A stretch of 64,000 nucleotides of DNA from Sphingomonas soli NBRC 100801 (GTDB lineage: Bacteria > Pseudomonadota > Alphaproteobacteria > Sphingomonadales > Sphingomonadaceae): positions 1-64,000 of the forward strand of contig NZ_BCTZ01000001.1 in the NCBI RefSeq assembly GCF_001591025.1, in the 5' to 3' direction. The stretch's first letter is position 1, and the number at the start of each line of letters is the position of its first letter. The position numbers were made by a program, and so were the translations under genes. Below the pieces are notes generated by a model. That model was not told the DNA's origin. It saw only the letters and a list, made by a program, of their open reading frames with translations, and made no database searches. Positions 44,554 to 54,574 of the stretch are shown here, in pieces.

Positions 44554-44638
44554 GCCCCTGTGGTGAAATTGGTAGACGCGTTCGACTCAAAATCGAATGC
44601 CGCAAGGCGTGCTGGTTCGAGTCCGGCCAGGGGCACCA
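44554..44638 (+). tRNA. tRNA-Leu(CAA)
   Basis: An 85-base gene with encoded CCA. The acceptor stem GCCCCTG pairs with CAGGGGC. The anticodon stem-loop TTCGA-CTCAAAA-TCGAA gives anticodon CAA. There is a long variable arm (ATGCCGCAAGGCGT, class II) and the T-arm GCTGGTTCGAGTCCGGC. It reads UUG codons. Confidence 0.96.
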
Positions 44639-44881
44639 TTTCCTATCCTGAACCCCCTGAGGGGACCGGCCTGTGCGGACCTGGTTTCGCAGAACCCGCC
44701 CGCGGCGCGAGCGAGGCCAAGCTGGCGGGACCGGAGTATCTGGTGGAGATCATCGTTTCCGCCGCGCTCGACTGACGGCTGGTGGGCAAGGGGCGAGGCG
44801 CGTTCCCCTTTGCCCGCTTGCGCTGCGATAGAGGCGGGCGTTCGCGATTCCGGCGGCAGCGGTGCTCGCCCCAAGGCGCAG

Positions 44882-44914
44882 AAAAAAGCCGCCGCACCCA
44901 TGGGCGCGACGGCT
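44882..44914 (-). terminator. Rho-independent terminator of the TonB-receptor gene
   Basis: On the minus strand, AGCCGTCGCGCCC and GGGTGCGGCGGCT form a stem with a 2-base centre, followed by TTTTTT. It lies 25 bases after the receptor stop codon. The rest of 44639-44938 holds no recognisable gene. Confidence 0.9.
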
Positions 44915-44938
44915 GTTTCCCCCTTTAATTCCGTACCC

Positions 44939-47893
44939 TTACATCTTGAACCGGGCACCAAACAAGATGGTACGACCGAAATGATTATATTCGTAGTTCC
45001 GGTTCGCATCGAGATCGGTGTAGCGTGAGCGGTAATCGTCGGTGAGGTTCACGCCCTCCACCGAGAGCTCCAGATTCTCCATGATCTTGTAGCGGACCGA
45101 GGCATCGACATTGACCGCCCGGTTATACCCCTCAAACACGTTGCCGGTGCCTGAATTGGCATCGACATAGGGCCCGCGATAGCTGGCCGAGATGCGGGCG
45201 CTGAACCTGGAATCCTCGTAATAGAGCGTGCCGTTGAACGCGGTCTTGGACAGGCCGAACAGCGTCGAGCGGCGTGTCGCGGCGATGTTGGCGCCGCCCG
45301 GTGCGACCGATGGCCCCGCGACGGTGTACACCGCCGAGGAGTCGACGAAGGTCGCGTTCACGATGCCGCCAAAGTTCTTCAGGACCCCGGGCAGGAAGGT
45401 GAAGGGTGCCTGGAGCGAAAGCTCGATGCCCTTCAGCTTGGCACCTGCGCCGTTGACGTTGCCGGTGATCGTCCAGAGCTGGCCCTCGGGGTTGATGAAG
45501 GCAGGCGAGCTGGGCGGGAGCACCGCAAGCGGCAGGCCGGTCGAGGCGAACGTGCCGCTGCGCGGCTGCGAGACCGGGAAGCTCTCAATATCCTTCTTGA
45601 ACAGCGCGACCGAGGCGATCGACTGCGGCGCGAAATACCATTCGAGCGCGAGATCATAGGCGGTCGCCCGGAACGGATCGAGGAACGGATTGCCGAAGGT
45701 GACGCGGTAGTTGAAGCCATCGACCGAGCCGCCGGGGGTGAGATTGCCCAGCGTCGGGCGCGTGATGACCTTGGCCACCGCGCCGCGGATGATGAACTTC
45801 TCGCTCGGATAGAGCGCGAGGTTCATCGAGGGCAGCCAATCCTCATAGTCGCGCTTGACCGTGACGGGGATGCCGCTGCTGAGGCCGCTCGACGATTGAT
45901 CGGTGCGCGCATAGCGGATGCCGCCGTTGAACGCATAATCCAGGCCGAGCACATTGCCCTTCGCGTCGAACTGGAGATAGCCGCCCTTCACCTCCTCGGT
46001 CACGCTGCGGTTGTTGCCCGCATCGAGCGCCGCGGTGCGATTATAGAGGCCGGTATAGGCGGCCGCCTTGGCGATGTTGGGCACCAGCCAGGTGTTCGTG
46101 TTGCCCGCAGGCTGCCCGGCATTGCCCAGCGTGAAGCTCTCGCTGAGACCGGTGGAGGGCAGGCCGTAGATCGCCGCCGGGCCGAAAGCCGAGGAGGCGG
46201 AGCAGGTGACGGTACGGAGCACCACATCAAGCCCGCCATTGCCGCAGACCACCGCATCGCGGGTGAAGGCGACCGATTTGAACTGGAAGCGGCGGTACAT
46301 CGCACCCGCTTTCAGGGTGAAGCCATCGGCCACATCCCATTCGGTGCGAAGCTGGGCGGTGCGGAATTTGTTGGTGACGTTCGACGGACGATCGCGGACC
46401 TCGGCGAGCTGGAAATTCGATTCCTGCGTGACGCTGGTGCCGAAGGCGATCTTGGGCGACCACATATTGCTGTAGTCGAAGGTGAAGTTCTGCGCGTCGC
46501 GATCATCGAACACGAAGGTCGTCTCGACCGGGATATCGGCGTCGGACTTGGAAACACCGCCCAGCAAGGTGAAGCGGAAGCTGTCGCCAATCTCCTGATC
46601 CCAGCTGCCGCCGACCTGGTAGAAGGTGGTGTCGGACTTGCGCAGATAATGCTCGGTGCGGACCCAGGCATCGTTGAGCGTGCCGGTGAGCATCGTGTTG
46701 GTCTTGCTGTCGACGGTGAAGTTCACCAGGTCGATCGAGCGCTCGTTCGAGCGTAGCAGCACTTCGCCCCATTTCTCCTCGCGGGTTTCGCGGAAGCGCG
46801 AGAAGAGACCGTCGATAGAGACCTTGGTAGCCTCGCTCGGCGCCCACTGGATGCTGCCGGTGAAGCCCAGGCGTTCGCGATCGTGGCGGACTTCGCCATA
46901 GCGCGGAATGCGGGGGTGGAAGGCGAGGGCGGCCTGATCGCAGACAGCGCTGGAGCGATAGACGCCGCCGCTGTTCTGCACCGGGGTCCCACCCGCAGCC
47001 GTGGTGTACCAGCAGGGCGTGCCGTTGACCGAATCAAAGCGCGCCTGGGCCCAGCGGACGGTGTTGTTGCCGAGCTCGAGATTGTTGGTCTTCTGATACG
47101 CGCCGGAGACCGAGATGCCGAAGGTGCCGTCCTCATTCTTCCACGACAGCAGGCCGGCAACGCGCGGGCCGACGCGCTTGCTTAGATCGTTATAGCTGCC
47201 CTGGAGATTGGCGACGGCGGTGAAGCCATATTTGCCGCCGAGCGGATTGCCGGTGTTGAGATCGACCACCGCGCCCAGCGATCCTTCGTCGAGCGAAGGC
47301 TCCGCGGTCTTGTGGACGACGAGGCTGTTGAACAGCTCTGAGGCGAAGACGTTGAAATCGAAGGCGCGGTCGCGGTTTGCGGATGCGCCGTCGGTGGAGG
47401 TGGCGACGGTCTCCAGTCCGTTCAGACGCACGCGGGTGAACTGCGCGCCAAGGCCGCGAACCGTGATCGCACGGCCCTCACCAGCGTCGCGCTGGATCGA
47501 GACGCCCGGAATGCGCTGGAGCGATTCGGCGAGGTTCTGATCGGGGAATTTGGCGATGTCTTCCGCAACGATCGCATCGACCGCCGAGACCGAGTTGCGC
47601 TTCACCGCGATCGCCGCCCCCAGCGACTGACGGAAACCGGTAACAACAATGCCGGGATCCGCGTCCTGAGAGGCATTATCCTGCGCTGCCGGCACGTCCT
47701 GCGCTGCTCCGGTGGCCGAGGCGGACGCGGTCTCGTCGCGATCGTCACGTGCTGGTGCAGCGGTGTCATCACGGGGCGCAGAGGCCAGGGCCGTCGCAGG
47801 GGCCAGCATGCCAAGTGCAAGTGCTGCGATCGATGCGCCCGCAAGCGACCTGACCGCCCGGCTGCCAGCCGAAGAAACCAAAACCTTCATCAT
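44939..47893 (-). CDS. TonB-dependent outer-membrane receptor of the uronate/pectin locus
   Basis: The 984-residue protein has an N-terminal signal (VRSLAGASIAALALGMLAPA). A TonB box-like segment (DPGIVVTGFRQSLGAAIAVK) is followed by a plug domain (AVDAIVAEDIAKFPDQNLAE, SLQRIPGVSIQRDAGEGRAI) and a 22-strand-type barrel ending in NHFGRTILFGARFKM. The plug form is typical of receptors that take up oligosaccharides in sphingomonads and Caulobacter. It diverges from the hydratase-uxaC-kdu operon. An ACCGGT operator-like site lies about 165 bases before its start. It probably imports pectin-derived oligouronides into the periplasm; the substrate is inferred from the neighbours. Confidence 0.92.
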   Translation of the reverse strand: MMKVLVSSAGSRAVRSLAGASIAALALGMLAPATALASAPRDDTAAPARDDRDETASASATGAAQDVPAAQDNASQDADPGIVVTGFRQSLGAAIAVKRNSVSAVDAIVAEDIAKFPDQNLAESLQRIPGVSIQRDAGEGRAITVRGLGAQFTRVRLNGLETVATSTDGASANRDRAFDFNVFASELFNSLVVHKTAEPSLDEGSLGAVVDLNTGNPLGGKYGFTAVANLQGSYNDLSKRVGPRVAGLLSWKNEDGTFGISVSGAYQKTNNLELGNNTVRWAQARFDSVNGTPCWYTTAAGGTPVQNSGGVYRSSAVCDQAALAFHPRIPRYGEVRHDRERLGFTGSIQWAPSEATKVSIDGLFSRFRETREEKWGEVLLRSNERSIDLVNFTVDSKTNTMLTGTLNDAWVRTEHYLRKSDTTFYQVGGSWDQEIGDSFRFTLLGGVSKSDADIPVETTFVFDDRDAQNFTFDYSNMWSPKIAFGTSVTQESNFQLAEVRDRPSNVTNKFRTAQLRTEWDVADGFTLKAGAMYRRFQFKSVAFTRDAVVCGNGGLDVVLRTVTCSASSAFGPAAIYGLPSTGLSESFTLGNAGQPAGNTNTWLVPNIAKAAAYTGLYNRTAALDAGNNRSVTEEVKGGYLQFDAKGNVLGLDYAFNGGIRYARTDQSSSGLSSGIPVTVKRDYEDWLPSMNLALYPSEKFIIRGAVAKVITRPTLGNLTPGGSVDGFNYRVTFGNPFLDPFRATAYDLALEWYFAPQSIASVALFKKDIESFPVSQPRSGTFASTGLPLAVLPPSSPAFINPEGQLWTITGNVNGAGAKLKGIELSLQAPFTFLPGVLKNFGGIVNATFVDSSAVYTVAGPSVAPGGANIAATRRSTLFGLSKTAFNGTLYYEDSRFSARISASYRGPYVDANSGTGNVFEGYNRAVNVDASVRYKIMENLELSVEGVNLTDDYRSRYTDLDANRNYEYNHFGRTILFGARFKM

Positions 47894-48056
47894 CGCCCTC
47901 CTTAGCGCCGCCCAGACGGCATCTGTTTATGCGATCCGCCGGCTTGGGCCGGTCTGGATCGCGTAATTAGCAGGGAAGGGTGGCCCCGGCGTCCTGCCCG
48001 GCCCGTCTCTCCCCAAGAGCATTCCATTCTTGCGATGGCTTCGCTCGCCGGTTATT

Positions 48057-48071
48057 GGAAACCGGTGTCAA
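48057..48071 (-). promoter_or_regulatory. Putative LacI-type operator, TonB-receptor side
   Basis: On the minus strand the site reads TTGACACCGGTTTCC. It matches the site at 48132-48146 over TTGACACCGGT and the site upstream of the pectate lyase in the ACCGGTT core. The centre CCGG is a palindrome, as expected for a LacI-family dimer. Confidence 0.55.
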
Positions 48072-48131
48072 GGAAAGTATCGGCACTGCAAAAGCGTGTC
48101 AACACCGCCCGGCGATCGTTGACGTCTTGAT

Positions 48132-48146
48132 TTGACACCGGTAGCA
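48132..48146 (+). promoter_or_regulatory. Putative LacI-type operator, hydratase-operon side
   Basis: The site reads TTGACACCGGTAGCA and lies about 47 bases upstream of the hydratase start. It is an inverted-orientation copy of the site 75 bases to its left. Confidence 0.55.
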
Positions 48147-48192
48147 TTTGGGAGCTTACCGAGGCGGTGAAACGGAACCACGGGAGCAGGTC

Positions 48193-49008
48193 TTGGCGGG
48201 GATTGATGAAGTGGCGTTGATCGAAGGACGGGAAACGGCCGAGGCCATCGCACAGGCATTCGTCGAGGCGCGCCGGGCGGGCACCACCCTGATCCGCTAT
48301 CCGGGGACGTTGCCCGAATCGCTGGACGAAGCCTATCTGATCCAGGCGCTTGCGATCGGCCTGGCCGGTGGCCGCGTCGCGGGCTGGAAGGTGGGGCGCA
48401 TCCCCGATTCGCTGACCGGTGCCTATGGCAGCAACCGGCTGGCCGGCCCGATCTTTGCGGACAGCATCGTAGAGGCGCGCGGGATCGAAGCGCCCGAAAT
48501 GCCCGTTTTCGGCGACGGTTTTGCCGCGGCGGAAGCGGAATTTCTGCTGCGAATCGGCAGCTTGCCTGGTGGCTTCGATGGCGAATGGACCAATGAAGCG
48601 GTTGCGGCGCATGTGGACGAGGTTCGCGTCGGCATCGAAATCGCCAGCTCGCCCTTTCCCGGCATCAACGAATTTGGCCCGGCCGTTACCATTTCCGATT
48701 TCGGGAATAATAACGGGTTGGTGGTCGGGGGGCGCGTCGATCCGAATTTGCGTTTCCTTGCGTGGCCGGTAGCGCTAACAATTGATGGCGAAGTTGCTGG
48801 AACCGGAACTGCCGGGACGATGCTCGACGGACCTTTTGGCGCGGTGCGCTTCCTGTTCGAGCTCGCCCGCGACCGCCAGGTGCCGTTGGCTCCTGGCCAG
48901 TGGATTTCGACCGGTGCCGTGACCGGCGTTCACCCGGTGCGCCCCGGCGCGGAGGTGGAGGCCAGCTTCGGCGACGGCATGCGCGTGCGGTGCAGGATCA
49001 GGGGATAA
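48193..49008 (+). CDS. 2-keto-4-pentenoate hydratase-like protein (MhpD / fumarylacetoacetase superfamily)
   Basis: The 271-residue protein is taken from a TTG at 48193, about 6 bases after GGGAGCAGG, reading MAGIDEVALIEGRETAEAIA. The MhpD-type signatures are GGRVAGWKVGRIPDSLTGAY, GPIFADSIV, the acidic AAAEAEFLLRIG metal-binding segment, VRVGIEIASSPFPGINEFGP and a late GTAGTMLDGP. Such enzymes hydrate or hydrolyse 2-keto acids with a divalent metal. As first gene of a uronate operon it probably acts on a 2-keto-deoxy sugar acid or enol intermediate rather than an aromatic one. That substrate is inferred from context only. Confidence 0.82.
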   Translation: MAGIDEVALIEGRETAEAIAQAFVEARRAGTTLIRYPGTLPESLDEAYLIQALAIGLAGGRVAGWKVGRIPDSLTGAYGSNRLAGPIFADSIVEARGIEAPEMPVFGDGFAAAEAEFLLRIGSLPGGFDGEWTNEAVAAHVDEVRVGIEIASSPFPGINEFGPAVTISDFGNNNGLVVGGRVDPNLRFLAWPVALTIDGEVAGTGTAGTMLDGPFGAVRFLFELARDRQVPLAPGQWISTGAVTGVHPVRPGAEVEASFGDGMRVRCRIRG

Positions 49009-49051
49009 GCCCCGGGCTGCCCCGCAAGGGAACGATATTGGGAGAGGCTGG

Positions 49052-50356
49052 ATGGCGATAATGAGTAGGGCGGAAACGGCCCCTGGCGTTGTGCGCGCGG
49101 GGCGATACCGCTGGTCGATCGTCGCCCTTCTCTTCGTGGCGACGACGGTAAACTATATCGATCGTACCATGCTGGGCCTGCTCAAGCCGCAGCTCTCCTC
49201 CGAACTCGGCTGGACCGAGACCGATTACGGCAACATCGTTACCGCCTTCCAGTTCGCCTATGCCTTCGGCTTCCTGATCATGGGCTGGCTGATCGACCGT
49301 TTCGGGCCCAAGACCGGCTATGCAATCGCGATCGGCATCTGGACGATCGGCCATGTCGCGCACGGCTTCGCCACATCGGTCGTTTCGTTCATGGTGTCGC
49401 GTGTCGTTCTGGCGCTGGGCGAGGCGGGGCATTTCCCGTCGGTGGTTCGCGCCAGCAGCGAATGGTTTCCGCAGAAGGAGCGCAGCTACGCGATCGGGTG
49501 GGTCAACAGCGCCACGACCATCGGCGTAATCCTGACCGCGCCGACCATGTGGCTGTTCATGGTCTATTTCGGGTTCGGCTGGCGCGAGACCTTTATCTAC
49601 ACCGGCCTGTTCGGCGTCGTCCTGCTGGTCATGTGGCTCAAATATTACAGCAATCCGCGCGAGAGCGGGAGGGTGACACCGGCTGAGCTCGCCTGGATCG
49701 AGCATGACCCGGCCGAAAAGGTCGAGCGGATCGGCTGGAGCAAGATCGTCACGAAGCGTGAGGCCTGGGCCTTCGCGGTCGGCAAGTTCCTGACCGACCC
49801 GGTCTGGTTCCTGATGCTGTTCTGGCTGCCCAGCTATTTCAGCAGCGCCTATGGCGTCGATCTGAAGGTCGTGCTGCTGCCGATGATCATCATGTATCTG
49901 CTTTCCGACGTGGGCAGCATCGTGGGTGGCTGGGTGTCGTCGAAGCTGATCCAGAGCGGGCGTACCGTCAATTTCGCCCGGAAGGTGACGATGCTGGGCG
50001 CGGGCTGCTGCGTGCTCCCGCTGCTGCTCGTCAGCGGGCTTCAGAATATGTGGCTGGCGATCGTGCTGATCGGCCTGGCGCTGGCGGGGCACCAGGCGTT
50101 TTCGTCCACCATCCTCTCGATCCCGCCGGACATGTTCCCGAAGCGCGCGGTGGGCTCGGTCATCGGGCTTGGCGGGTTCGCCGGGGGTATCGGCGGCATG
50201 ATCATGTCCACCTCGGTTGGGCGGGTGCTCGACGCGACCGGCGGCAATTACACCATCATTTTCGCCGCCTGCACTGTGGTCTATTTCATCGCGGTTGGTG
50301 CTATCCACCTGCTGAGCCCGAAACTGGCTCCGGTAACGGTTGAGACGTCCGCATGA
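49052..50356 (+). CDS. MFS transporter, hexuronate (ExuT-like) type
   Basis: The 434-residue inner-membrane protein has 12 hydrophobic segments and the MFS loop GWLIDRFGPKTGYAIAIG. The N-terminal VATTVNYIDRTMLGLLKPQL is typical of the anion:cation symporter/hexuronate branch, as is FSSTILSIPPDMFPKRAVGS. It would bring galacturonate, glucuronate or unsaturated derivatives into the cytoplasm for UxaC, KduI and KduD. It starts 43 bases after the hydratase and overlaps uxaC by four bases (ATGA). Confidence 0.88.
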   Translation: MAIMSRAETAPGVVRAGRYRWSIVALLFVATTVNYIDRTMLGLLKPQLSSELGWTETDYGNIVTAFQFAYAFGFLIMGWLIDRFGPKTGYAIAIGIWTIGHVAHGFATSVVSFMVSRVVLALGEAGHFPSVVRASSEWFPQKERSYAIGWVNSATTIGVILTAPTMWLFMVYFGFGWRETFIYTGLFGVVLLVMWLKYYSNPRESGRVTPAELAWIEHDPAEKVERIGWSKIVTKREAWAFAVGKFLTDPVWFLMLFWLPSYFSSAYGVDLKVVLLPMIIMYLLSDVGSIVGGWVSSKLIQSGRTVNFARKVTMLGAGCCVLPLLLVSGLQNMWLAIVLIGLALAGHQAFSSTILSIPPDMFPKRAVGSVIGLGGFAGGIGGMIMSTSVGRVLDATGGNYTIIFAACTVVYFIAVGAIHLLSPKLAPVTVETSA

Positions 50357-51801
50357 GCCGGCCCCTGAAGCTTGATCCTGACCGGCTCTTTCCCGCCGAG
50401 GGGCGCACGCGCGATATCGCGCGTGCGCTCTATGCGGAGGTCGCCGGGCTGCCGATCATCAGCCCGCACGGGCACACCGATCCGACCTGGTTCTCGACCA
50501 ACGCCAATTGGTCGAACGCCACCGAATTGCTGCTCTCGCCCGATCATTATCTATACCGGATGCTCTATTCGCAGGGCATCGCGCTTGCGGACCTGTGCGT
50601 GCCCGACAAGCAGGGCGCGCCGGCGACCGATCCGCGCGCGGCCTGGCGGGTGCTCGCGGAGAATTTCCACCTGTTTCGCGGCACGCCTTCGGCCATGTGG
50701 CTGGGGCATGTGTTTGGCGAGGTGTTCGGCTTCGACGTGGCGTTCGACGGTTCCACGGCGGACCTCTATTACGACACGATCAACGAGAAACTGGCGTCGG
50801 ACGCGTTCAAGCCGCGGGCGTTGTTCGATCGTTTCGGGATCGAGTTCCTCGCGACGACCGAAGGGCCGCAGGACAGCCTGAACCCGCATCATGCGATCCA
50901 CGGATCGGGCTGGAAGGGCAGGGTGGTCACCACCTATCGCCCCGACGCGGTGATCGATGTGGAGCATGAGCAGTTCGCTGACGCCATGGGCGTGTTCGCC
51001 GAGAGGACCGGCGAGGACGTATATTCATGGGACGGTTATCTCGCGGCGCACCGCAAGCGCCGAGCGGATTTCCGTGCGGCGGGGGCGACCGCGACCGACC
51101 ATGGCCATGCCACCGCCCGCACCGCCAACCTCTCTTATGACGAGGCCGAACGGCTGTTCCGCACGATCCTGTCGGATAGCTGGACGCCTGCCGATGCGGA
51201 GCTGTTCCGCGCGCAGATGCTGACCGAAATGGCGGCGATGAGCGTCGAGGACGGGATGGTGATGCAGATCCATCCCGGCAGCTTCCGCAACCATAATGGC
51301 GGGCTGTTCGCCAGCCATGGCCGCGACAAGGGCGCGGATATTCCGATGCGGACCGATTATGTCCACGGATTGAAGCCGCTGCTCGATCGCTTCGGCACCA
51401 GCCGTGACCTCTCGATCATCCTCTTCACGCTCGACGAGACCGTCTATTCGCGCGAGCTGGCGCCGCTGGCGGGGCATTATCCGTGCCTGAAGCTGGGGCC
51501 GGCATGGTGGTTTCATGACAGTCCGGAGGGGATGCGCCGCTTCCGCGAGATGACAACCGAGACGGCGGGCTTCTACAACACCGTCGGCTTCAACGACGAT
51601 ACCCGTGCCTTCCTGTCGATCCCTGCGCGGCACGATGTCGCGCGGCGGGTCGATTGCGCCTTCCTCGCGCGCTTGGTGGGCGAGGGGCGGCTGCTCGACT
51701 GGGAAGCTGCCGAGCTTGCCTATGAACTGACCAACGGGCTGGTGCGCCGCGCGTACAAGCTCGACCAGAATGTGCCCACACCCGCCGCACAGGCGGCCTG
51801 A
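50353..51801 (+). CDS. uxaC: Glucuronate (uronate) isomerase
   Basis: The 482-residue cytoplasmic enzyme converts glucuronate to fructuronate and galacturonate to tagaturonate. The family N-terminal [20 protein letters not shown], with metal-binding His-x-His, is followed by [52 protein letters not shown] and a C-terminal [13 protein letters not shown]-like segment ([20 protein letters not shown]). The expected next enzymes (uxaB/uxuB oxidoreductases, uxaA/uxuA dehydratases) are not in this window. Confidence 0.95.
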   Translation: MSRPLKLDPDRLFPAEGRTRDIARALYAEVAGLPIISPHGHTDPTWFSTNANWSNATELLLSPDHYLYRMLYSQGIALADLCVPDKQGAPATDPRAAWRVLAENFHLFRGTPSAMWLGHVFGEVFGFDVAFDGSTADLYYDTINEKLASDAFKPRALFDRFGIEFLATTEGPQDSLNPHHAIHGSGWKGRVVTTYRPDAVIDVEHEQFADAMGVFAERTGEDVYSWDGYLAAHRKRRADFRAAGATATDHGHATARTANLSYDEAERLFRTILSDSWTPADAELFRAQMLTEMAAMSVEDGMVMQIHPGSFRNHNGGLFASHGRDKGADIPMRTDYVHGLKPLLDRFGTSRDLSIILFTLDETVYSRELAPLAGHYPCLKLGPAWWFHDSPEGMRRFREMTTETAGFYNTVGFNDDTRAFLSIPARHDVARRVDCAFLARLVGEGRLLDWEAAELAYELTNGLVRRAYKLDQNVPTPAAQAA

Positions 51802-51823
51802 ATTACCAAACCGGAGTAGACCC

Positions 51824-52666
51824 ATGTTCGACCGTACCTATTACGCCACCCATCCCGACATGATGGAATGCGTCTCGAACGAGGAGCTGCGGGATCGCTA
51901 TCTGATCGACGAGCTGTTTCGCGACGGCGAGTGCGTGCTCAACTACACCCATGCCGATCGCTTCGTGATCGGCGGCGTCGCGGTGAAGGGCGGCAGCGTG
52001 AAGCTGCCCGACCAGACCGAGCCGGCGTCAGCAGCCGGGCACCCCTTCCTCGAGCGGCGCGAGCTGGCGATCGTCAATGTCGGCAAGGTCGAGGGCACCG
52101 TGGAGGTCGATGGCGACCGCTATACGCTGGGCAACAAGGACTGCCTCTACGTCACCATGGGTGCCAAGGAAGTGCTGTTCATGGGCGAAGGCGCGCGCTT
52201 CTATCTCGCCTCATGCCCGGCGCATAAGGCGTTCGAGACGCGCAAGCTTTCGATTGCGGATGCCAATGCGCTGGAGCGCGGCAGCCTGGAGGAATCGAAC
52301 GAGCGGACGATCTTCCAGCTTGTCATTCCGGGCGTGTGCGACAGTGCGCAGCTCGTTATGGGCCTCACCGTGCTCAAGCCGGGCAGCGTGTGGAACACCA
52401 TGCCCCCGCACATCCATGAGCGCCGCAGCGAGATCTATTTCTATTTCGAGCTCGACGATCTCGAAAAGGATCGCGTGATGCACTTCATGGGCGAAGGCGA
52501 GGCGACCCGGCACATCGTGATGCAGAATGAGGAGGCGGTGATCAGCCCGCCCTGGTCGATCCATATGGGTGCCGGCACCAAATCCTATGCCTTTATCTGG
52601 GCGATGGCGGGTGAGAACCAGGATTATACCGACATGAACGTCCTCGACATCTGCCAGCTGGCATGA
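51824..52666 (+). CDS. kduI: 5-dehydro-4-deoxy-D-glucuronate isomerase
   Basis: The 280-residue cupin-fold enzyme converts 5-keto-4-deoxyuronate, formed from unsaturated galacturonate, to 2,5-diketo-3-deoxygluconate. The start at 51824 ([20 protein letters not shown]) is characteristic. [60 protein letters not shown] (metal-site His/His/Glu) and [20 protein letters not shown] are all family motifs. It overlaps kduD by four bases, so the two consecutive pathway steps are co-translated. Confidence 0.96.
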   Translation: MFDRTYYATHPDMMECVSNEELRDRYLIDELFRDGECVLNYTHADRFVIGGVAVKGGSVKLPDQTEPASAAGHPFLERRELAIVNVGKVEGTVEVDGDRYTLGNKDCLYVTMGAKEVLFMGEGARFYLASCPAHKAFETRKLSIADANALERGSLEESNERTIFQLVIPGVCDSAQLVMGLTVLKPGSVWNTMPPHIHERRSEIYFYFELDDLEKDRVMHFMGEGEATRHIVMQNEEAVISPPWSIHMGAGTKSYAFIWAMAGENQDYTDMNVLDICQLA

Positions 52667-53436
52667 TGGCGAACCCGTTCGATCTCACCGGCCAGGTAGC
52701 TGTTGTTACCGGGGCCAATACCGGCATTGGGCAGGGCATCGCGCTGGCGCTGGCGGCGGCGGGGGCGGATATCGCCGCGGTCGGCCGCAGCGCAGCGACC
52801 GAAACGGTGGAGAAGGCGCGCGCGCTGGGCCGCCGTGCCGAGATCATCTCGGCCGATCTCTCGACCATCGAACCTGTTGACAGGATCGTGGACGAAGCTG
52901 TGGAAAAGCTGGGGGGAATCCACATCCTCGTCAACAATGCGGGGATCATCCGCCGCAATGATTCGATCGACTTCACCGAGGAGGATTGGGACGCGGTGGT
53001 CGATACCAACCTGAAATCGGTCTTCTTTCTGTGCCAGGCGGCGGCGAAGAAGATGATCCCCCGCATCGAGAATGAAGGGGGCAGGGGCAAGATCATCAAC
53101 ATCGCATCGATGCTGACCTTCCAGGGCGGAATCCGCGTGCCCAGCTATACCGCGTCCAAATCCGGCATTGGCGGGCTGACCAAGCTGCTGGCGAACGAAT
53201 GGGCGGCGAAGGGGATCAACGTCAACGCGATCGCGCCGGGCTACATCGCGACCAACAATACCGCCGCGCTGCAAGCGGATGCCGATCGCAATCGTTCGAT
53301 CATGGAGCGCATCCCGGCGGGCCGCTGGGGATCGCCCGAGGATATGGGTGGGGCGGCGGTGTTCCTCGCGTCCGCCGCTTCGGATTATGTGCAGGGGCAT
53401 GTGCTCGCGGTGGATGGCGGGTGGCTGGCGCGGTGA
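52663..53436 (+). CDS. kduD: 2-dehydro-3-deoxy-D-gluconate 5-dehydrogenase
   Basis: The 257-residue short-chain dehydrogenase reduces 2,5-diketo-3-deoxygluconate to 2-keto-3-deoxygluconate with NADH. It has the Rossmann motif [20 protein letters not shown], the NNAG motif ([20 protein letters not shown]), the catalytic Ser and YxxxK set ([10 protein letters not shown]...PSYTASKSG), and the C-terminal [20 protein letters not shown]. It follows kduI with ATGA overlap. A 27-base-arm palindrome separates it from kdgK. Confidence 0.95.
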   Translation: MMANPFDLTGQVAVVTGANTGIGQGIALALAAAGADIAAVGRSAATETVEKARALGRRAEIISADLSTIEPVDRIVDEAVEKLGGIHILVNNAGIIRRNDSIDFTEEDWDAVVDTNLKSVFFLCQAAAKKMIPRIENEGGRGKIINIASMLTFQGGIRVPSYTASKSGIGGLTKLLANEWAAKGINVNAIAPGYIATNNTAALQADADRNRSIMERIPAGRWGSPEDMGGAAVFLASAASDYVQGHVLAVDGGWLAR

Positions 53437-53452
53437 AGCGGCGGCGCTGTTC

Positions 53453-53556
53453 GTCACCCCGGCCTTGTGCCGGGGTCCACCGGGCGGCATCGATTGCCTT
53501 TGAGCCTCTTGTCCCGTCTTCGCGGATGAGTGGACCCCGGCACAAGGCCGGGGTGA
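53453..53556. repeat. Long palindromic repeat inside the uronate operon (kduD-kdgK)
   Basis: Arms 53453-53479 and 53530-53556 are perfect inverted copies containing CCCCGGCCTTGTGCCGGGG or its complement, around a 50-base loop. Same family as the repeat after comM. The structure could attenuate or protect transcript ends between kduD and kdgK. Confidence 0.9.
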
Positions 53557-53569
53557 CGGGGGAATTAGG

Positions 53570-54574
53570 ATGACTACAGTCTTCTTCGGCGAATTGCTGC
53601 TTCGCCTTTCTCCCCCGGGTCGCGAGCTTTTGCTCCAGACGTCGAAGTTCGACGTGAATGTCGGCGGCGCGGAGGCGAATGTTGCGACCGGGCTGGCGTG
53701 CCTGGGTCATGCGGTGCGCATGGTGAGCGCGGTGGCAGATAACCCGCTGGGTGCCGCCGCGATCGGCGAGCTGAGGCGGCGCGGGGTGGATACCGCCACG
53801 GTGGCCCGCGAGGCCGGGCGGATCGGACTCTATTTCCTGACGCCGGGCGCGGGGCTGCGCGCGTCCGAAGTGGTGTATGACCGCGCGCATTCGGTGTTCG
53901 CGCTGCGAGCGGCGGATAGCTGGGACTGGGATGCGGCGCTCGATGGCGCGACGCGGCTGCACCTTTCGGGCATCACCCCAGCGCTGGGACCGAATTCCGC
54001 CGCTGCCGCGATTGCTGCTGCCGAGGCGGCGGCGGCGCGCGGCGTGCCGGTGTCGTTCGACGGCAATTACCGCGCGAAGCTTTGGGAAGCGTGGGACAGC
54101 GATCCCAAGGCGGTGCTCACCACGCTGATCGGCCATGCCGATATCCTGTTCGGCAACCATCGCGATATCTCGCTGCTGCTGGGCAAGACATTCTCGGGCG
54201 ACGGAGCGGATCGCCGCCGTGAGGCCGCCGAAGCGATGTTTGCCGCATTCCCCAAGCTTCAGGTGATCGCATCGACTGCGCGGCATGTTTTGGACGCGGA
54301 CAGCCACCGCGTGGCCGCGCGGGTCGATCTGCGCAGCGGCGGGCATCAGACCGTGGAAGTGACGATTGCGGGCATCGTCGATCGGATCGGTGCAGGCGAC
54401 GCCTTCGCGGCGGGCGTGCTGCACGGGCTTTCGCAGGGTGGCGATGCGGTGACTGCGGCAAATGCGGGGCTCGCGCTCACCGCGCTCAAGCATTCGCTGC
54501 CGGGCGACGCCAGCCTGTTCGGCCAAGCCGATATCGACGCATTCCTCGAGGGAGAATTGGATGTCCGCCGATGA
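53570..54574 (+). CDS. kdgK: 2-dehydro-3-deoxygluconokinase
   Basis: The 334-residue PfkB-family kinase phosphorylates 2-keto-3-deoxygluconate to the 6-phosphate that enters the Entner-Doudoroff aldolase step. It begins MTTVFFGELLLRLSPPGREL with the substrate-binding segment FDVNVGGAEANVATGLACLG. It has the PfkB NYR segment (VSFDGNYRAKLWE) and the catalytic-base motif IVDRIGAGDAFAAGVLHGLS (Asp near residue 275). It starts 13 bases after the palindromic repeat and overlaps the esterase start by 14 bases. Confidence 0.95.
   Translation: MTTVFFGELLLRLSPPGRELLLQTSKFDVNVGGAEANVATGLACLGHAVRMVSAVADNPLGAAAIGELRRRGVDTATVAREAGRIGLYFLTPGAGLRASEVVYDRAHSVFALRAADSWDWDAALDGATRLHLSGITPALGPNSAAAAIAAAEAAAARGVPVSFDGNYRAKLWEAWDSDPKAVLTTLIGHADILFGNHRDISLLLGKTFSGDGADRRREAAEAMFAAFPKLQVIASTARHVLDADSHRVAARVDLRSGGHQTVEVTIAGIVDRIGAGDAFAAGVLHGLSQGGDAVTAANAGLALTALKHSLPGDASLFGQADIDAFLEGELDVRR

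Larger units (their letters stand above)
47894..48192. promoter_or_regulatory. Divergent control region of the uronate locus
   Basis: The 299 bases between the receptor and hydratase genes must carry both promoters. Two copies of a TTGACACCGGT motif lie within it in opposite orientations (48057-48071 and 48132-48146). A CTGCAAAAGCGTGTC stretch between them may hold promoter elements. Confidence 0.6.

Noticed and set aside
44639-44880. Short frame running out of tRNA-Leu
   Set aside because: It starts within the tRNA region and has no ribosome-binding site or coding signature; treated as intergenic.
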